Origin: Massilia sp. YIM B02763
Lineage (GTDB): Bacteria > Pseudomonadota > Gammaproteobacteria > Burkholderiales > Burkholderiaceae_D
Length of the DNA: 64,000 nt
Reading direction: 5' to 3'
Assembly: GCF_030412015.1 (NCBI RefSeq)
Contig: NZ_JASNRD010000019.1
Coordinates: 56,187-120,186 of the forward strand
Shown: in pieces, positions 33,732-42,424 of the stretch
Layout: every line of letters starts with the position of its first letter
Numbering within the stretch: position 1 is the stretch's first letter
The notes under the pieces: model-generated
Seen by the model: only the letters and a program-made list of their open reading frames with translations
Told to the model about the DNA's origin: nothing
Databases searched by the model: none
Made by a program: the position numbers and the translations under genes

Positions 33732-34915
33732 CCATGAGCCCCCTCGCCTGCAACCACGACCTGGTGCTGGTCGGCGGCGGCCTCGCCAACGGCCTGATCG
33801 CCTGGCGCCTGCGCCGGCAGCGCCCCGGCCTGCGCATCCTGCTGCTGGAACAGGGCGAGCGCATCGGCGGCAACCACACCTGGTCCTTCCACGACAGCGA
33901 CCTGAGCGCCGCCCAGCGCGACTGGATGGCGCCGCTCGTGTCCTGCCGCTGGCCGCGCTACGACGTCGTCTTCCCGGAACTCGCGCGCACGCTCGACGGC
34001 GGCTACGCGAGCATCGCGTCCGACGATTTCGCGCGCGTGGTCGCGCCGGCGCTGGGCGACGCGCTGCGCACGAATGCGCGCGTGCGCGACGTCGGCCCCA
34101 CGTCCGTCACGCTGGAAGACGGCGAGACCATCGCGGCGCGCGCCGTGATCGACGGCCGCGGCATGCGCGCCAGCAGCCGGCTGGCACTGGGCTGGCAGAC
34201 CTTTCTCGGACGCGAAGTGGAACTGGAAGCGCCGCACGGCCTGACGGCGCCCGTCATCATGGATGCGGCCGTCGAGCAGCAAGGCGGCTACCGCTTCGTC
34301 TACCTGCTGCCGTTCGACACGCACCGCATCCTGATCGAGGACACGCACTACGTCGACGGCGCCGGCTTCGACGCGGCGCGCATGCAAGCGAACATCGACG
34401 CGTACGCGCAGGCGCGCGGCTGGCGCATCGCGCGCGTGCTGCGCGAGGAACGGGGCTCCTTGCCCATCGTGCTGGCCGGCGACATCGAACGCTACTGGGA
34501 CGACATCGCGGGCCAGCCCTGCGCGGGCCTGCGCGCCGGCCTGTTCCACGCGACGACGGGCTATTCGCTGCCCCATGCGGTGCGCCTGGCCGACCGCCTG
34601 TGCGGCCTGCGCGGCTTCGACGCGCCCGCCGTGTTCGACGCCATCCGCGAAGAGGCGCAGGATGCGTGGCGGCTCCAGCGCTTCTTCCGCCTGCTGAACC
34701 GCATGCTGTTCCTGGCCGGCAGCCCGCAGCAGCGCTGGCGCGTCATGCAGCGCTTCTACCGCCTGCCGGCGCCCTTGATCGAGAATTTCTATGCCGGACG
34801 CCTGAGCCTTGCGAACAAGGCGCGCATCCTGTCCGGCAAACCTCCCGTGCCCGTCGGCCAGGCCCTGGCCGCCGCATGCAAGATATACCCTCACCAAATC
34901 AGGAAATCGGAATGA
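33728..34915 (+). CDS. crtY: Lycopene beta-cyclase CrtY
   Basis: The 395-residue FAD-dependent cyclase converts lycopene to beta-carotene. It starts HDLVLVGGGLANGLIAWRL, a dinucleotide-binding motif, followed by LLLEQGERIGGNHTWSFHD. The family motif LPFDTHRILIEDTHY is central. The product is a membrane-associated enzyme. It overlaps crtX upstream and crtI downstream by 4 bp each, so the cluster is translationally coupled. Confidence 0.94.
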   Translation: MTMSPLACNHDLVLVGGGLANGLIAWRLRRQRPGLRILLLEQGERIGGNHTWSFHDSDLSAAQRDWMAPLVSCRWPRYDVVFPELARTLDGGYASIASDDFARVVAPALGDALRTNARVRDVGPTSVTLEDGETIAARAVIDGRGMRASSRLALGWQTFLGREVELEAPHGLTAPVIMDAAVEQQGGYRFVYLLPFDTHRILIEDTHYVDGAGFDAARMQANIDAYAQARGWRIARVLREERGSLPIVLAGDIERYWDDIAGQPCAGLRAGLFHATTGYSLPHAVRLADRLCGLRGFDAPAVFDAIREEAQDAWRLQRFFRLLNRMLFLAGSPQQRWRVMQRFYRLPAPLIENFYAGRLSLANKARILSGKPPVPVGQALAAACKIYPHQIRKSE

Positions 34916-36426
34916 ATGCAAGAATGAGCGGAGCAATGAGCGGATCAAAAACGGCCGTGGTCGTGGGCGCCGGCTTCGGCGGCCTGGCGCTGGCGATCCG
35001 CCTGCAGGCCAGCGGCATGCAGACCACCCTCCTGGAAAAGCGCGACAAGCCGGGCGGCCGCGCCTACGTCTACGAGGACCAGGGCTTCGTGTTCGACGCC
35101 GGCCCCACCGTCATCACCGATCCGTCCGCGATCGAGGAACTGTTCGCGCTGGCGGGCAAGCGCATGGCCGACTACGTCGAGATGCTGCCCGTGACGCCGT
35201 TCTACCGCCTGTGCTGGGAAGACGGCAGCCACTTCGACTACGCCAACGACCAGGATGCGCTGGACCGCCAGATCCATGCGAGGAATCCCGCCGACGTGGC
35301 CGGCTACCAGCGCTTCCTGGCCTACTCCAAGGCCGTGTTCGAGGAAGGCTACATCAAGCTGGGCGCCGTGCCCTTCCTGTCCTTCCGCGACATGATCTCG
35401 GCCGGCCCGCAGCTGGCGCGCCTGCAGGCCTGGCGCAGCGTCTACAGCCTGGTGTCGCGCTTCATCGAGGACGAGCACCTGCGCCAGGCCTTCTCCTTCC
35501 ATTCGCTGCTGGTGGGCGGCAACCCGTTCGCCACCTCCTCGATCTACACGCTGATCCACGCGCTGGAGCGCAAGTGGGGCGTGTGGTTCCCGCGCGGCGG
35601 CACGGGCGCCCTCGTGCGCGCCATGGTCAAGCTGTTCGAGGACATCGGCGGCCGCATCGAACTGAACGCGCCGGTCGCGAAGATCGAGACGGAAGGCGCG
35701 CGCGCGACGGGCGTGCGCACGCAGGACGGCAGCCTGTTCCCGGCCGACGCCGTTGCCTCCAACGCCGACGTCGTGCACACGTATTCCGCCCTGCTGGGCC
35801 AGCACCCGCGCGGCGCGGCCGAGGGCAAGGCGCTGGCCGGCAAGCGTTTCTCGAATTCCCTGTTCGTGCTGTACTTCGGCCTGGACCACCATCACGAGCA
35901 GCTGCAGCACCACACCGTGTGCTTCGGCCCGCGCTACCGCGAACTGATCGCCGACATCTTCCAGGGCGACCAGCTGGCCGAGGACTTCTCGCTGTACCTG
36001 CACGCGCCCTGCGTCACCGACCCGTCGCTGGCGCCGCCGGGCTGCGGCAGCCACTACGTGCTGGCGCCCGTGCCGCACCTGGGCAACGCGCCGATCGACT
36101 GGGAAGTCGAGGGGCCGCTGTACCGCGACCGCATCTTCGACTACCTCGAACGGCGCTACATGCCGGGGCTGCGCAGCCAGCTCGTCACGAGCCGCATCTT
36201 CACGCCGCACGATTTCCGCGACACCCTGAATGCCCACCTGGGCTCGGCGTTCTCGCTGGAGCCGATCCTCACGCAGAGCGCCTGGTTCCGCCCGCACAAC
36301 CGCGACGCGGAAATCGCGAATCTGTACCTGGTGGGCGCCGGCACGCATCCGGGTGCGGGCGTGCCGGGCGTGATCGGCTCGGCCAAGGCGACGGCGGGCC
36401 TGATGCTGGAAGGAGTGGCGGCATGA
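34912..36426 (+). CDS. crtI: Phytoene desaturase CrtI
   Basis: The 504-residue FAD enzyme carries out the desaturations from phytoene to lycopene. Motifs are AVVVGAGFGGLALAIRLQA near residue 15, LEKRDKPGGRAYVYEDQGF, FDAGPTVITDP, and the C-terminal YLVGAGTHPGAGVPGVIGSA. Bacterial CrtI normally makes four desaturations and yields lycopene, which fits crtY next to it. AGGAA lies 7 bp before the ATG. It shares ATGA overlaps with crtY and crtB. Confidence 0.96.
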   Translation: MNARMSGAMSGSKTAVVVGAGFGGLALAIRLQASGMQTTLLEKRDKPGGRAYVYEDQGFVFDAGPTVITDPSAIEELFALAGKRMADYVEMLPVTPFYRLCWEDGSHFDYANDQDALDRQIHARNPADVAGYQRFLAYSKAVFEEGYIKLGAVPFLSFRDMISAGPQLARLQAWRSVYSLVSRFIEDEHLRQAFSFHSLLVGGNPFATSSIYTLIHALERKWGVWFPRGGTGALVRAMVKLFEDIGGRIELNAPVAKIETEGARATGVRTQDGSLFPADAVASNADVVHTYSALLGQHPRGAAEGKALAGKRFSNSLFVLYFGLDHHHEQLQHHTVCFGPRYRELIADIFQGDQLAEDFSLYLHAPCVTDPSLAPPGCGSHYVLAPVPHLGNAPIDWEVEGPLYRDRIFDYLERRYMPGLRSQLVTSRIFTPHDFRDTLNAHLGSAFSLEPILTQSAWFRPHNRDAEIANLYLVGAGTHPGAGVPGVIGSAKATAGLMLEGVAA

Positions 36427-37394
36427 GCGACGCCGCGCTGATGCAGCATGCCACCGAGACGATCGAGGTCGGCTCGAAGAGCTTCGCCGCCGCCGCGCGC
36501 CTGTTCGACCCGGCCACGCGGCGCAGCGTGCTGATGCTGTATGCCTGGTGCCGCCATTGCGACGACGTCGTCGACGGCCAGGAACTGGGCTTCAATGCGG
36601 CGCCCTCCTTGACCCACGATCCGGCGCGCGAGCTCGCGCGGCTCGAGGACATGACGCGGCGCGCCTATGCGGGCGAACGCATGAGCGACCCCGCCTTCGC
36701 CGCCTTCCAGGAAGTGGCGCTGCAGCACGCCATCGCCCAGCGCTTCGCCTTCGACCACCTGGCCGGCTTCGGCATGGACGTCGGCCAGGCCCGCTACGAG
36801 ACCATCGAGGACACGCTGCGCTACTGCTACCACGTGGCCGGCGTCGTGGGGCTGATGATGGCGTCGATCATGGGCGCGCGCGACGCCGCCGTGCTGGACC
36901 GCGCCTGCGACCTGGGTATCGCGTTCCAGTTGACGAATATCGCGCGCGACATCGTCGAGGATGCGGCCGTGGGCCGCTGCTACGTGCCGGCGCAGTGGCT
37001 GCGCGAAGCGGGGATCCCGCCGCAGGAACTCGCCGAGCCCCGGCACCGCGCCGCGCTGGCGCGCGTGGCCGCGCGCCTCGTCGACCATGCCGAACCGTAT
37101 TACGCGTCGGCCACGCACGGCATCGCCGCGCTGCCGCTGCGCTCGGCCTGGGCGATCGCCAGCGCGCGCAACGTCTACCGCCAGATCGGGATCGAAGTGA
37201 AGCGGCGCGGAGAACGCGCCTGGGACGAACGGGCCGGCACCTCGCGCGCGACCAAGTTGCGCTTGCTGGGCAAGGGCGGCATCGACGCGCTCATTTCGCG
37301 CGTTCGGCGTGCGCCGCCGCGCGCTCCCGGCCTGTGGCGCCGTCCGGACGGCGCTGCGGCGCCCCGCCATGCAGCGCATGCAACTGCCGCTTGA
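36423..37394 (+). CDS. crtB: Phytoene synthase CrtB
   Basis: The 323-residue enzyme condenses two geranylgeranyl diphosphates into phytoene. The first Asp-rich motif is DDVVD (residues 47-51) following MLYAWCRHC, and the second is in LTNIARDIVEDA. The motif GRCYVPAQWL is also typical. The final 35 residues are Arg/Pro/Ala-rich and lie in DNA that also encodes the C-terminus of crtZ on the other strand (104-bp overlap). Confidence 0.95.
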   Translation: MSDAALMQHATETIEVGSKSFAAAARLFDPATRRSVLMLYAWCRHCDDVVDGQELGFNAAPSLTHDPARELARLEDMTRRAYAGERMSDPAFAAFQEVALQHAIAQRFAFDHLAGFGMDVGQARYETIEDTLRYCYHVAGVVGLMMASIMGARDAAVLDRACDLGIAFQLTNIARDIVEDAAVGRCYVPAQWLREAGIPPQELAEPRHRAALARVAARLVDHAEPYYASATHGIAALPLRSAWAIASARNVYRQIGIEVKRRGERAWDERAGTSRATKLRLLGKGGIDALISRVRRAPPRAPGLWRRPDGAAAPRHAAHATAA

Positions 37395-37824
37395 GCTTGT
37401 CGACGGGCGGCGCGTACAGGAAGCCGAACGACACCGTGCCCTCCTTGCCCTGCACCGCGTGGTGCATGCGGTGGGCCTGGTACAGGCGCTTCAGGTAGCC
37501 GCGCCTGGGCACGTAGCGAAACGGCCAGCGCTGGTGCACGAGGCCGTCGTGGGCGACGAAGTACAGGAGGCCGTAGGCCGTCATGCCGGCGCCGATCCAT
37601 TCGAGCGGATGGCGCCCTTCGGTGCCGAGCCAGATCAGCAGGATGGCGACGCCCGCGAACACGAAGGCGTACAGGTCGTTCTTCTCGAACCAGCCGGTGC
37701 GCGGTTCGTGGTGCGACTTGTGCCAGCCCCACCCGAAACCGTGCATGACGTACTTGTGCGCGACGATGGAAAACACTTCCATCAGCACGACCGTGACCAC
37801 GACGACGAAGGCATTGAACAGCAT
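37291..37824 (-). CDS. crtZ: Beta-carotene hydroxylase CrtZ
   Basis: The 177-residue membrane di-iron hydroxylase turns beta-carotene into zeaxanthin. The histidine clusters are HKYVMH (23-28), HKSHH (35-39), HDGLVH (92-97) and HRMHH (about 117-121), within membrane helices. The ATG at 37824 gives the family-like start MLFNAFVVVVTVVLMEV; the frame is open further upstream. No clear Shine-Dalgarno is present. It is convergent with crtB and overlaps it by 104 bp, as in the Pantoea arrangement where crtZ is opposite to the other genes. Confidence 0.94.
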   Translation of the reverse strand: MLFNAFVVVVTVVLMEVFSIVAHKYVMHGFGWGWHKSHHEPRTGWFEKNDLYAFVFAGVAILLIWLGTEGRHPLEWIGAGMTAYGLLYFVAHDGLVHQRWPFRYVPRRGYLKRLYQAHRMHHAVQGKEGTVSFGFLYAPPVDKLKRQLHALHGGAPQRRPDGATGRERAAAHAERAK

Positions 37825-37919
37825 GGCGTGTTGAACGAGCGACCAGAAAAAGAATGCCACCAGACTACCACAAGCGCCCCGCCGCACGGCTGGGCGCACA
37901 CTCTCAGAAAGGAATCCGC

Positions 37920-38351
37920 ATGCGCGCCTTATTGCCGACCTCATTGCCGACCTCATCCCTGATCTTTTCCCTGCTGGCGCTGGCCGGCGCCGCCCATGCC
38001 GCCACCGTCGAAATCCACGTCACGGGCGTCGCGGCCGGCAAGGGCAAGGTCAACGTCGCCGTCTGCGACAAGGAACGCTTCCTGAAGCAATGCGCGTACA
38101 GCGGCTCGATGCCGGCGCGCGACGGCGACAATGTGATCCGCGTGGCCGGCGTGCCGGCCGGCACCTGGGCCGTGCTGGCCTACCAGGACGAGAACGAGAA
38201 CGGGGAGCTGGACCGCAACTTCGTCGGCATCCCCAAGGAAAACTACGGCTTCAGCCGCGAGGCGCGCGGCAAGTTCGGCCCGCCGGATTTCGGCGACGCG
38301 GCCATCGAGGTCGGCAGCGAGACGACGGTCGCCGCCGTCAGGCTGCGCTGA
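37920..38351 (+). CDS. DUF2141 secreted protein
   Basis: The 143-residue protein has a signal peptide (about 1-26, cut after AHA) and a DUF2141 domain: VEIHVTGVAAGKGKVNVAVC, then VPAGTWAVLAYQDENENGEL and GIPKENYGFS. The family is predicted extracytoplasmic and of unknown function. It starts 95 bp from crtZ in the divergent direction, so it may share regulation with the carotenoid genes. AAAGGAA precedes the ATG. Confidence 0.88.
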   Translation: MRALLPTSLPTSSLIFSLLALAGAAHAATVEIHVTGVAAGKGKVNVAVCDKERFLKQCAYSGSMPARDGDNVIRVAGVPAGTWAVLAYQDENENGELDRNFVGIPKENYGFSREARGKFGPPDFGDAAIEVGSETTVAAVRLR

Positions 38352-38538
38352 CCGACCGCGCGATGCCCGGCGGCTGCGGATGGCGGCGCTCGTCGGGCCG
38401 AGTCAGCACCCGCATGGCGGTCTCGAAAGGGATGCCCAGCAAGGCCAGGTCGCGGGCGGCGGAGCGGCCCGTGGCCGCGGCTTCGTGGATGGCGGCGTCG
38501 ATGAGCAGCGCCGTCTTGTAGTCGGATCGTCGTTCCAT
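38338..38538 (-). CDS. Small hypothetical protein
   Basis: The 66-residue frame starts MERRSDYKTALLIDAAIHEA and looks helical in its first 45 residues, followed by a Pro/Arg tail. TAGGAT lies upstream of the ATG. It overlaps the 3' end of the convergent DUF2141 gene by 14 bp. I recognise no family. The ordered amphipathic N-terminus favours a real gene over a chance frame, but support is modest. Confidence 0.5.
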   Translation of the reverse strand: MERRSDYKTALLIDAAIHEAAATGRSAARDLALLGIPFETAMRVLTRPDERRHPQPPGIARSVSAA

Positions 38539-38697
38539 CCGGCGATCCTAGCATGCCGGATGGATTCGCAGGGCTAATGGACGGGCAGCCGGCGCGGGAA
38601 CGGGCTCGATGGACCGTTCGATACGCAACGTCGTACCGCAAGGTGCCGCGGCGTCCAACGCGGCGCGCGACCCTGCCTTTCTTGCATAGAATGCATC

Positions 38698-39378
38698 ATG
38701 CTTATCCAGATCGCCCCCAATCTCTGGCACATGACGTGCGCGCTCACGACGGCCGGCGTTCCCCTCACCTCGCGCATGACGGTGGTGCGCTTCGCCAGCG
38801 GCAAGCTGTGGATCCATTCGCCGGTGCGCTTCGACGATACCGTGCGCGAGCAACTGGGGCGGCTGGGCGACGTCGCCTGGATCGTAGCGCCCAACAAGGC
38901 CCACCACATGTTCGCCGGCCACTGCCTGCAGGCCTTCCCCCATGCCGCGCTGTACGGCGCGCCGGGCCTGGCCGCCAAGCGCCCCGACCTGGCCGGCATG
39001 CGCACGCTGGGCGACACCGTCGAACCCGAGTGGGCGGACGAGCTGGACCAGGTCTGGTTCCACGGCCAGCCCTTCGTCAACGAGGTCGTGTGGTTCCACA
39101 AGGCGTCCGGCACGCTGATCGCGACCGACCTGCTGCAGTGCTGGGGCGGCAAGCTGGACTGGCGTACGGCGCTGTACGCGCGCGTGACGGGCGTGCGCCA
39201 CCGCTTCGACGTGCCGCGCACGGTGCGCCTGGCGACGCGCGACCGCGGCCAGGCCGCCGCCAGCGCCCGCGCCGTGCTGCGCTGGCCGTTCACCCGCGTG
39301 ATCACGGCGCACAACGCCATCCTCGACCAGGGCGCCCACGCGGCCGTGGCGCGGGCGCTGGCGCGCTTCGGTCGCTAG
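38698..39378 (+). CDS. DUF4336 domain protein (metallo-hydrolase-like)
   Basis: The 226-residue protein resembles DUF4336: IAPNLWHMTCALTTAG, LTSRMTVVRFASGKLWIHSP, WIVAPNKAHHMFAGHCLQAF, and a later VITAHNAIL. The fold is related to the metallo-beta-lactamase group, with His-rich positions (NKAHHMF) but without a full HxHxDH motif. Function is unknown. No good Shine-Dalgarno is visible before the ATG. It stands alone between two non-coding gaps. Confidence 0.85.
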   Translation: MLIQIAPNLWHMTCALTTAGVPLTSRMTVVRFASGKLWIHSPVRFDDTVREQLGRLGDVAWIVAPNKAHHMFAGHCLQAFPHAALYGAPGLAAKRPDLAGMRTLGDTVEPEWADELDQVWFHGQPFVNEVVWFHKASGTLIATDLLQCWGGKLDWRTALYARVTGVRHRFDVPRTVRLATRDRGQAAASARAVLRWPFTRVITAHNAILDQGAHAAVARALARFGR

Positions 39379-39397
39379 CGCACCACCGACAATGATG

Positions 39398-39481
39398 CGT
39401 CGCCCCTGCGAAGGCAGGGCCCCAAGTTTGCGTGCCAGGCTGCTCGTGCAGACATTCGGCCGCTGCCTTCGCAGGACGACG
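39398..39481. repeat. Inverted repeat after the DUF4336 gene
   Basis: The left arm (39398-39417) contains CCTGCGAAGGCAG, and the right arm (39463-39481) contains CTGCCTTCGCAGG and ends CGACG; about 45 bp lie between. This resembles the CCTGCG..GCAGG hairpins scattered in Burkholderiales genomes. It fills part of the 198-bp gap between DUF4336 and the kinase gene. Confidence 0.65.
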
Positions 39482-39576
39482 TTGGTTGCGACGTTAGTTC
39501 CCGCGGTCGTCCCGACGGTGACCGCCGGCCACGCTTGGCCTAGAATGGGCCGTCGCAATCACTTCTCCACAGCGTC

Positions 39577-41127
39577 TTGAAATTCTCGATCGGCCACCGT
39601 CTGTTCGCATCCGTCCTGCTGGCGATCCTGCTCGTCGCCGCGGGCGCGGTGCTGCTGCTGCGCCAGAACGTGCTGGCTGGCTTCGGCGACTATGCCGTCG
39701 CCATCGAACTCGATCGCCTGGACGAACTGTCGGCCGCGCTGGCGGCGCGCTACCGGGCCGGCGGCGGCTGGGGCTTCATCCCTGACGAGGAAAGGCGCGG
39801 CTGGATCGCCGGCGAACTGCGGCGGCTGCAGCGCCTGCGCGAGGCGACGCGCGTGCTCCCCGCGCCGCCGGCCCCGCCGGCGCCTCCCGCCCCACCGGCG
39901 CCGCCCGCATCCGGTCTCGATCCGGTCATGCCGCCCCTGCCCCCACCGCCCATGGCGCGCAGCACGACGGCGCCGGCCCCGCCGCCCCCGCCGCCGGACT
40001 CCGCCGAGTCCGACCTGCCGCTGTCCGGCCGCATCACGCTGCTCGATGCCCACGGCGCCTGGCTGGCGGGCCGCAGGCCGCCTGCCGGCACGGCGGGCAC
40101 CCTGGCGCGCCGCCCCCTGCAAGTCGCGGGGCGCACGGTGGGTTACCTGGCCGTGGCGCGCGGCGCGCTTCCCAGCGACGCGATGGCCATCGCCTTCCTG
40201 GAACAACTGCGCAAGAGCCTGTGGCCCATCGCTGCGGCGGCCGTGCTGGCGAGCGCGCTTGCGGCGACGCTGCTGGCGCGCCACTTCCGCCGTCCGATCC
40301 GCGCGCTCGAGGACGGCGCGCGGCGCCTGGCCGACGGCCGCTTCGACACGCGCCTGCCCGCCGGCCGCAGCGACGAGCTGGGCGAGCTGGCGCGCCACTT
40401 CAATGCGCTGGCCGAACGCCTGGGCGGCATGGAAAGCGCGCGGCGCCAGTGGGTGGCCGACACCTCGCACGAATTGCGTACCCCGCTCGCGGTGCTGCGC
40501 GCCCAGCTGGAGGCGCTGCAGGACGGCGTGCGCAGCGCCAGCCCCGCCAATATCGACGCCATGCTGCGCCAGGTGCTGGCCCTGACCAAGCTGATCGACG
40601 AACTGTATGCGCTGGCGCGCGCCGACGTCGGCGCCCTCGATTGCCAGCTGGCGCCGCTCGACTTGTGGGAGCTGGCGAGCAGCCACGCCGGCGCCTTCGG
40701 CGAACGCCTGCGCGCGGCCGGCCTGGCGCTGGACCTGGGCCCGGCGCCGCCGGACGCCACCGTGCTGGCCGACCCCGACCGCATGCGCCAGGTGTTCGAC
40801 AACCTGTTCGAGAACAGCCTGCGCTACACGGCCGCCGGCGGCCGCGTGCGCCTGCATGCGCACAGCGACGGCCAGCGCCTGCAGCTGCACCTGGACGACA
40901 GCGCGCCGGGGGTGCCGGACGGGGCGCTGGAACACCTGGCCGACCGCTTCTACCGCGTCGACGCCTCGCGCAGCCGCGCCCACGGCGGCGCCGGCCTGGG
41001 CCTGGCGCTGTGCCGCCGCCTGCTCGATGCGCAGGGCGCGAGCCTGCATTTCTCGCACTCGCCGCTGCACGGCCTGCGCGCCACCATCGTCGTGCCGCTG
41101 GCGCGCCATGTCACGGAGTCCGCATGA
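39577..41127 (+). CDS. Sensor histidine kinase with Pro-rich periplasmic region
   Basis: The 516-residue kinase resembles BaeS/CpxA-type sensors. It has one membrane helix at about 8-29, a periplasmic domain, and a second helix near 207-226. A HAMP linker follows, then HisKA with the phospho-acceptor in ADTSHELRTPLAVL, and an ATPase domain with NLFENSLRYTAAGG and GGAGLGLALC. The periplasmic part carries repeated Pro/Ala units (APPAPPAPPAPPAPP) and PPPPPPD. The start is TTG at 39577 without a clear ribosome site. It overlaps the response regulator by 4 bp. Confidence 0.9.
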   Translation: MKFSIGHRLFASVLLAILLVAAGAVLLLRQNVLAGFGDYAVAIELDRLDELSAALAARYRAGGGWGFIPDEERRGWIAGELRRLQRLREATRVLPAPPAPPAPPAPPAPPASGLDPVMPPLPPPPMARSTTAPAPPPPPPDSAESDLPLSGRITLLDAHGAWLAGRRPPAGTAGTLARRPLQVAGRTVGYLAVARGALPSDAMAIAFLEQLRKSLWPIAAAAVLASALAATLLARHFRRPIRALEDGARRLADGRFDTRLPAGRSDELGELARHFNALAERLGGMESARRQWVADTSHELRTPLAVLRAQLEALQDGVRSASPANIDAMLRQVLALTKLIDELYALARADVGALDCQLAPLDLWELASSHAGAFGERLRAAGLALDLGPAPPDATVLADPDRMRQVFDNLFENSLRYTAAGGRVRLHAHSDGQRLQLHLDDSAPGVPDGALEHLADRFYRVDASRSRAHGGAGLGLALCRRLLDAQGASLHFSHSPLHGLRATIVVPLARHVTESA

Positions 41128-41816
41128 ACCCATCGCCGCCCCTGCGCATCGCCATCGTGGAAGACGAGCCGGAACTGGCGGACCTGGTCGCCGACTATGC
41201 GCGCGCGGCCGGCTACGCGGCCCAGGTCTTCCACGACGGCGCGCAGGCGCTCGACGCGCTGCGCCGCGACCCGCCGGCCCTGGCGGTGCTGGACGTCATG
41301 CTCCCCGGCCTGGACGGCCTGGCGCTGTGCCGCGCCCTGCGCGCCGACGGCGACCTCCCCGTCATCATGGTGACGGCGCGCGTGGAAGAGATCGACCGCC
41401 TGCTCGGCCTGGAAGCGGGCGCCGACGACTACCTGTGCAAGCCGTTCAGCCCACGCGAGCTGATGGCGCGCATCAGGGCCGTCCTGCGCCGCGCCGGCCC
41501 GCCTTCATCCGCCGCGCCGGCGGTGCCCGTGCTGGCCATCGATGCGGCGGCGCATGCCATCCTCGCCAACGGCAAGCCGCTCGACCTGACGCCGACCGAA
41601 TACGGCATCCTCGCGGCCCTGCTGCGCCGTCCGCGACAGGTGTTTTCGCGCGCCCGGCTGCTCGACCTGGCGCGCGAAGGCGGCGCCCACCTCGACGCTT
41701 CCGACCGCACCATCGACAGCCACGTGAAGAACCTGCGCCGCAAGCTCGATGGCGCCCTGCCCGGCCTGGAGCCGATCCGCTCGATCTACGGCGTGGGCTA
41801 CCGCTTCGATCCCTGA
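41124..41816 (+). CDS. OmpR-family response regulator
   Basis: The 230-residue regulator has a receiver domain with the acidic pair VEDEP, the phospho-aspartate in LAVLDVMLPGLDG, the lysine in YLCKPFSP, and a C-terminal winged helix with LTPTEYGILAALLRRPRQVF and DSHVKNLRRKLDG. It should bind DNA after phosphorylation by the kinase whose stop it overlaps (ATGA). The 90-residue Pro-rich secreted protein encoded next may be its target. Confidence 0.94.
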   Translation: MNPSPPLRIAIVEDEPELADLVADYARAAGYAAQVFHDGAQALDALRRDPPALAVLDVMLPGLDGLALCRALRADGDLPVIMVTARVEEIDRLLGLEAGADDYLCKPFSPRELMARIRAVLRRAGPPSSAAPAVPVLAIDAAAHAILANGKPLDLTPTEYGILAALLRRPRQVFSRARLLDLAREGGAHLDASDRTIDSHVKNLRRKLDGALPGLEPIRSIYGVGYRFDP

Positions 41817-41896
41817 ATCCATTTTTTCTCCACATTCGACGCGCATCCTGCGTCCATGGCCTGCCGCAACGCGCGGGCCGCACACGAGGAGAATCG

Positions 41897-42169
41897 ATGA
41901 AAGCCATTGTGATCGTACCGCTGCTGGCCGCGCTGGCCGGCCATGCACTGCCGGCCGCCGCGGCGCCCGAGCACGTTCCGCCCAAGGTCCACTGCAAGGA
42001 CGGCGAGGACAAGTGTCCACCGCCGCCCCCGCCGCCGGCACCGCCTGCGCCACCCGCTGCGCCGGCACCTCCCGCGCTACACGCCTTGCCTGCACCGCCC
42101 GCGGCGCCGGCGCAACCGGCACCGCCCCCGCCGCCCCCGCCGCCGCGCGACGGGGAACGGGCACGCTGA
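41897..42169 (+). CDS. Small Pro-rich secreted protein
   Basis: The 90-residue product has a signal peptide (about 1-22, ending AAA) and a short mature part with one cysteine pair (CKDGEDKC). After that it is low-complexity Pro/Ala (PPPPPPP, APPAPPAAP). GAGGAG is upstream of the ATG. It resembles the Pro/Ala repeats in the periplasmic part of the kinase two genes upstream. Unknown function; it may be a target or ligand of that system. Confidence 0.7.
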   Translation: MKAIVIVPLLAALAGHALPAAAAPEHVPPKVHCKDGEDKCPPPPPPPAPPAPPAAPAPPALHALPAPPAAPAQPAPPPPPPPPRDGERAR

Positions 42170-42219
42170 ACGCGGCATGGCGCTCGACGCGGCGGCGCAC
42201 GGGCGCTATGCTGGCGTTC

Positions 42220-42414
42220 ATGTCAGCCCCGTCCCCGCCCGCGCATCCATCCACCGATCCGCGCCCGCAGCCCCCGCGCGAGCCGCAGCTGGAAGACTGC
42301 TGCGCCAGCGGCTGCGTGCACTGCGTGTTCGACATGTACCAGATCGCGCTGGAGAACTACGAACTGGCGCTCGCGGCGTGGCTCGCGCGCCATCCCGGCG
42401 CCGCCGGCGCGTGA
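42220..42414 (+). CDS. Oxidoreductase-like domain small protein
   Basis: The 64-residue protein carries the short Cys-rich domain of the oxidoreductase-like family: PQLEDCCASGCVHCVFDMYQ, with four cysteines and a following helix ENYELALAAWL. The first 25 residues are Pro-rich. An ATG at 42208 would add four residues. The family is common in proteobacteria as a small standalone protein of unknown activity; the cysteines may bind metal. Confidence 0.8.
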   Translation: MSAPSPPAHPSTDPRPQPPREPQLEDCCASGCVHCVFDMYQIALENYELALAAWLARHPGAAGA

Positions 42415-42424
42415 GCCGGCCGGC

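Noticed and set aside
30012..37824. The crt cluster as the cargo of a composite transposon
   Set aside because: Only one IS copy is present and its own 8-bp duplication brackets the IS alone; no second copy appears beyond crtZ.
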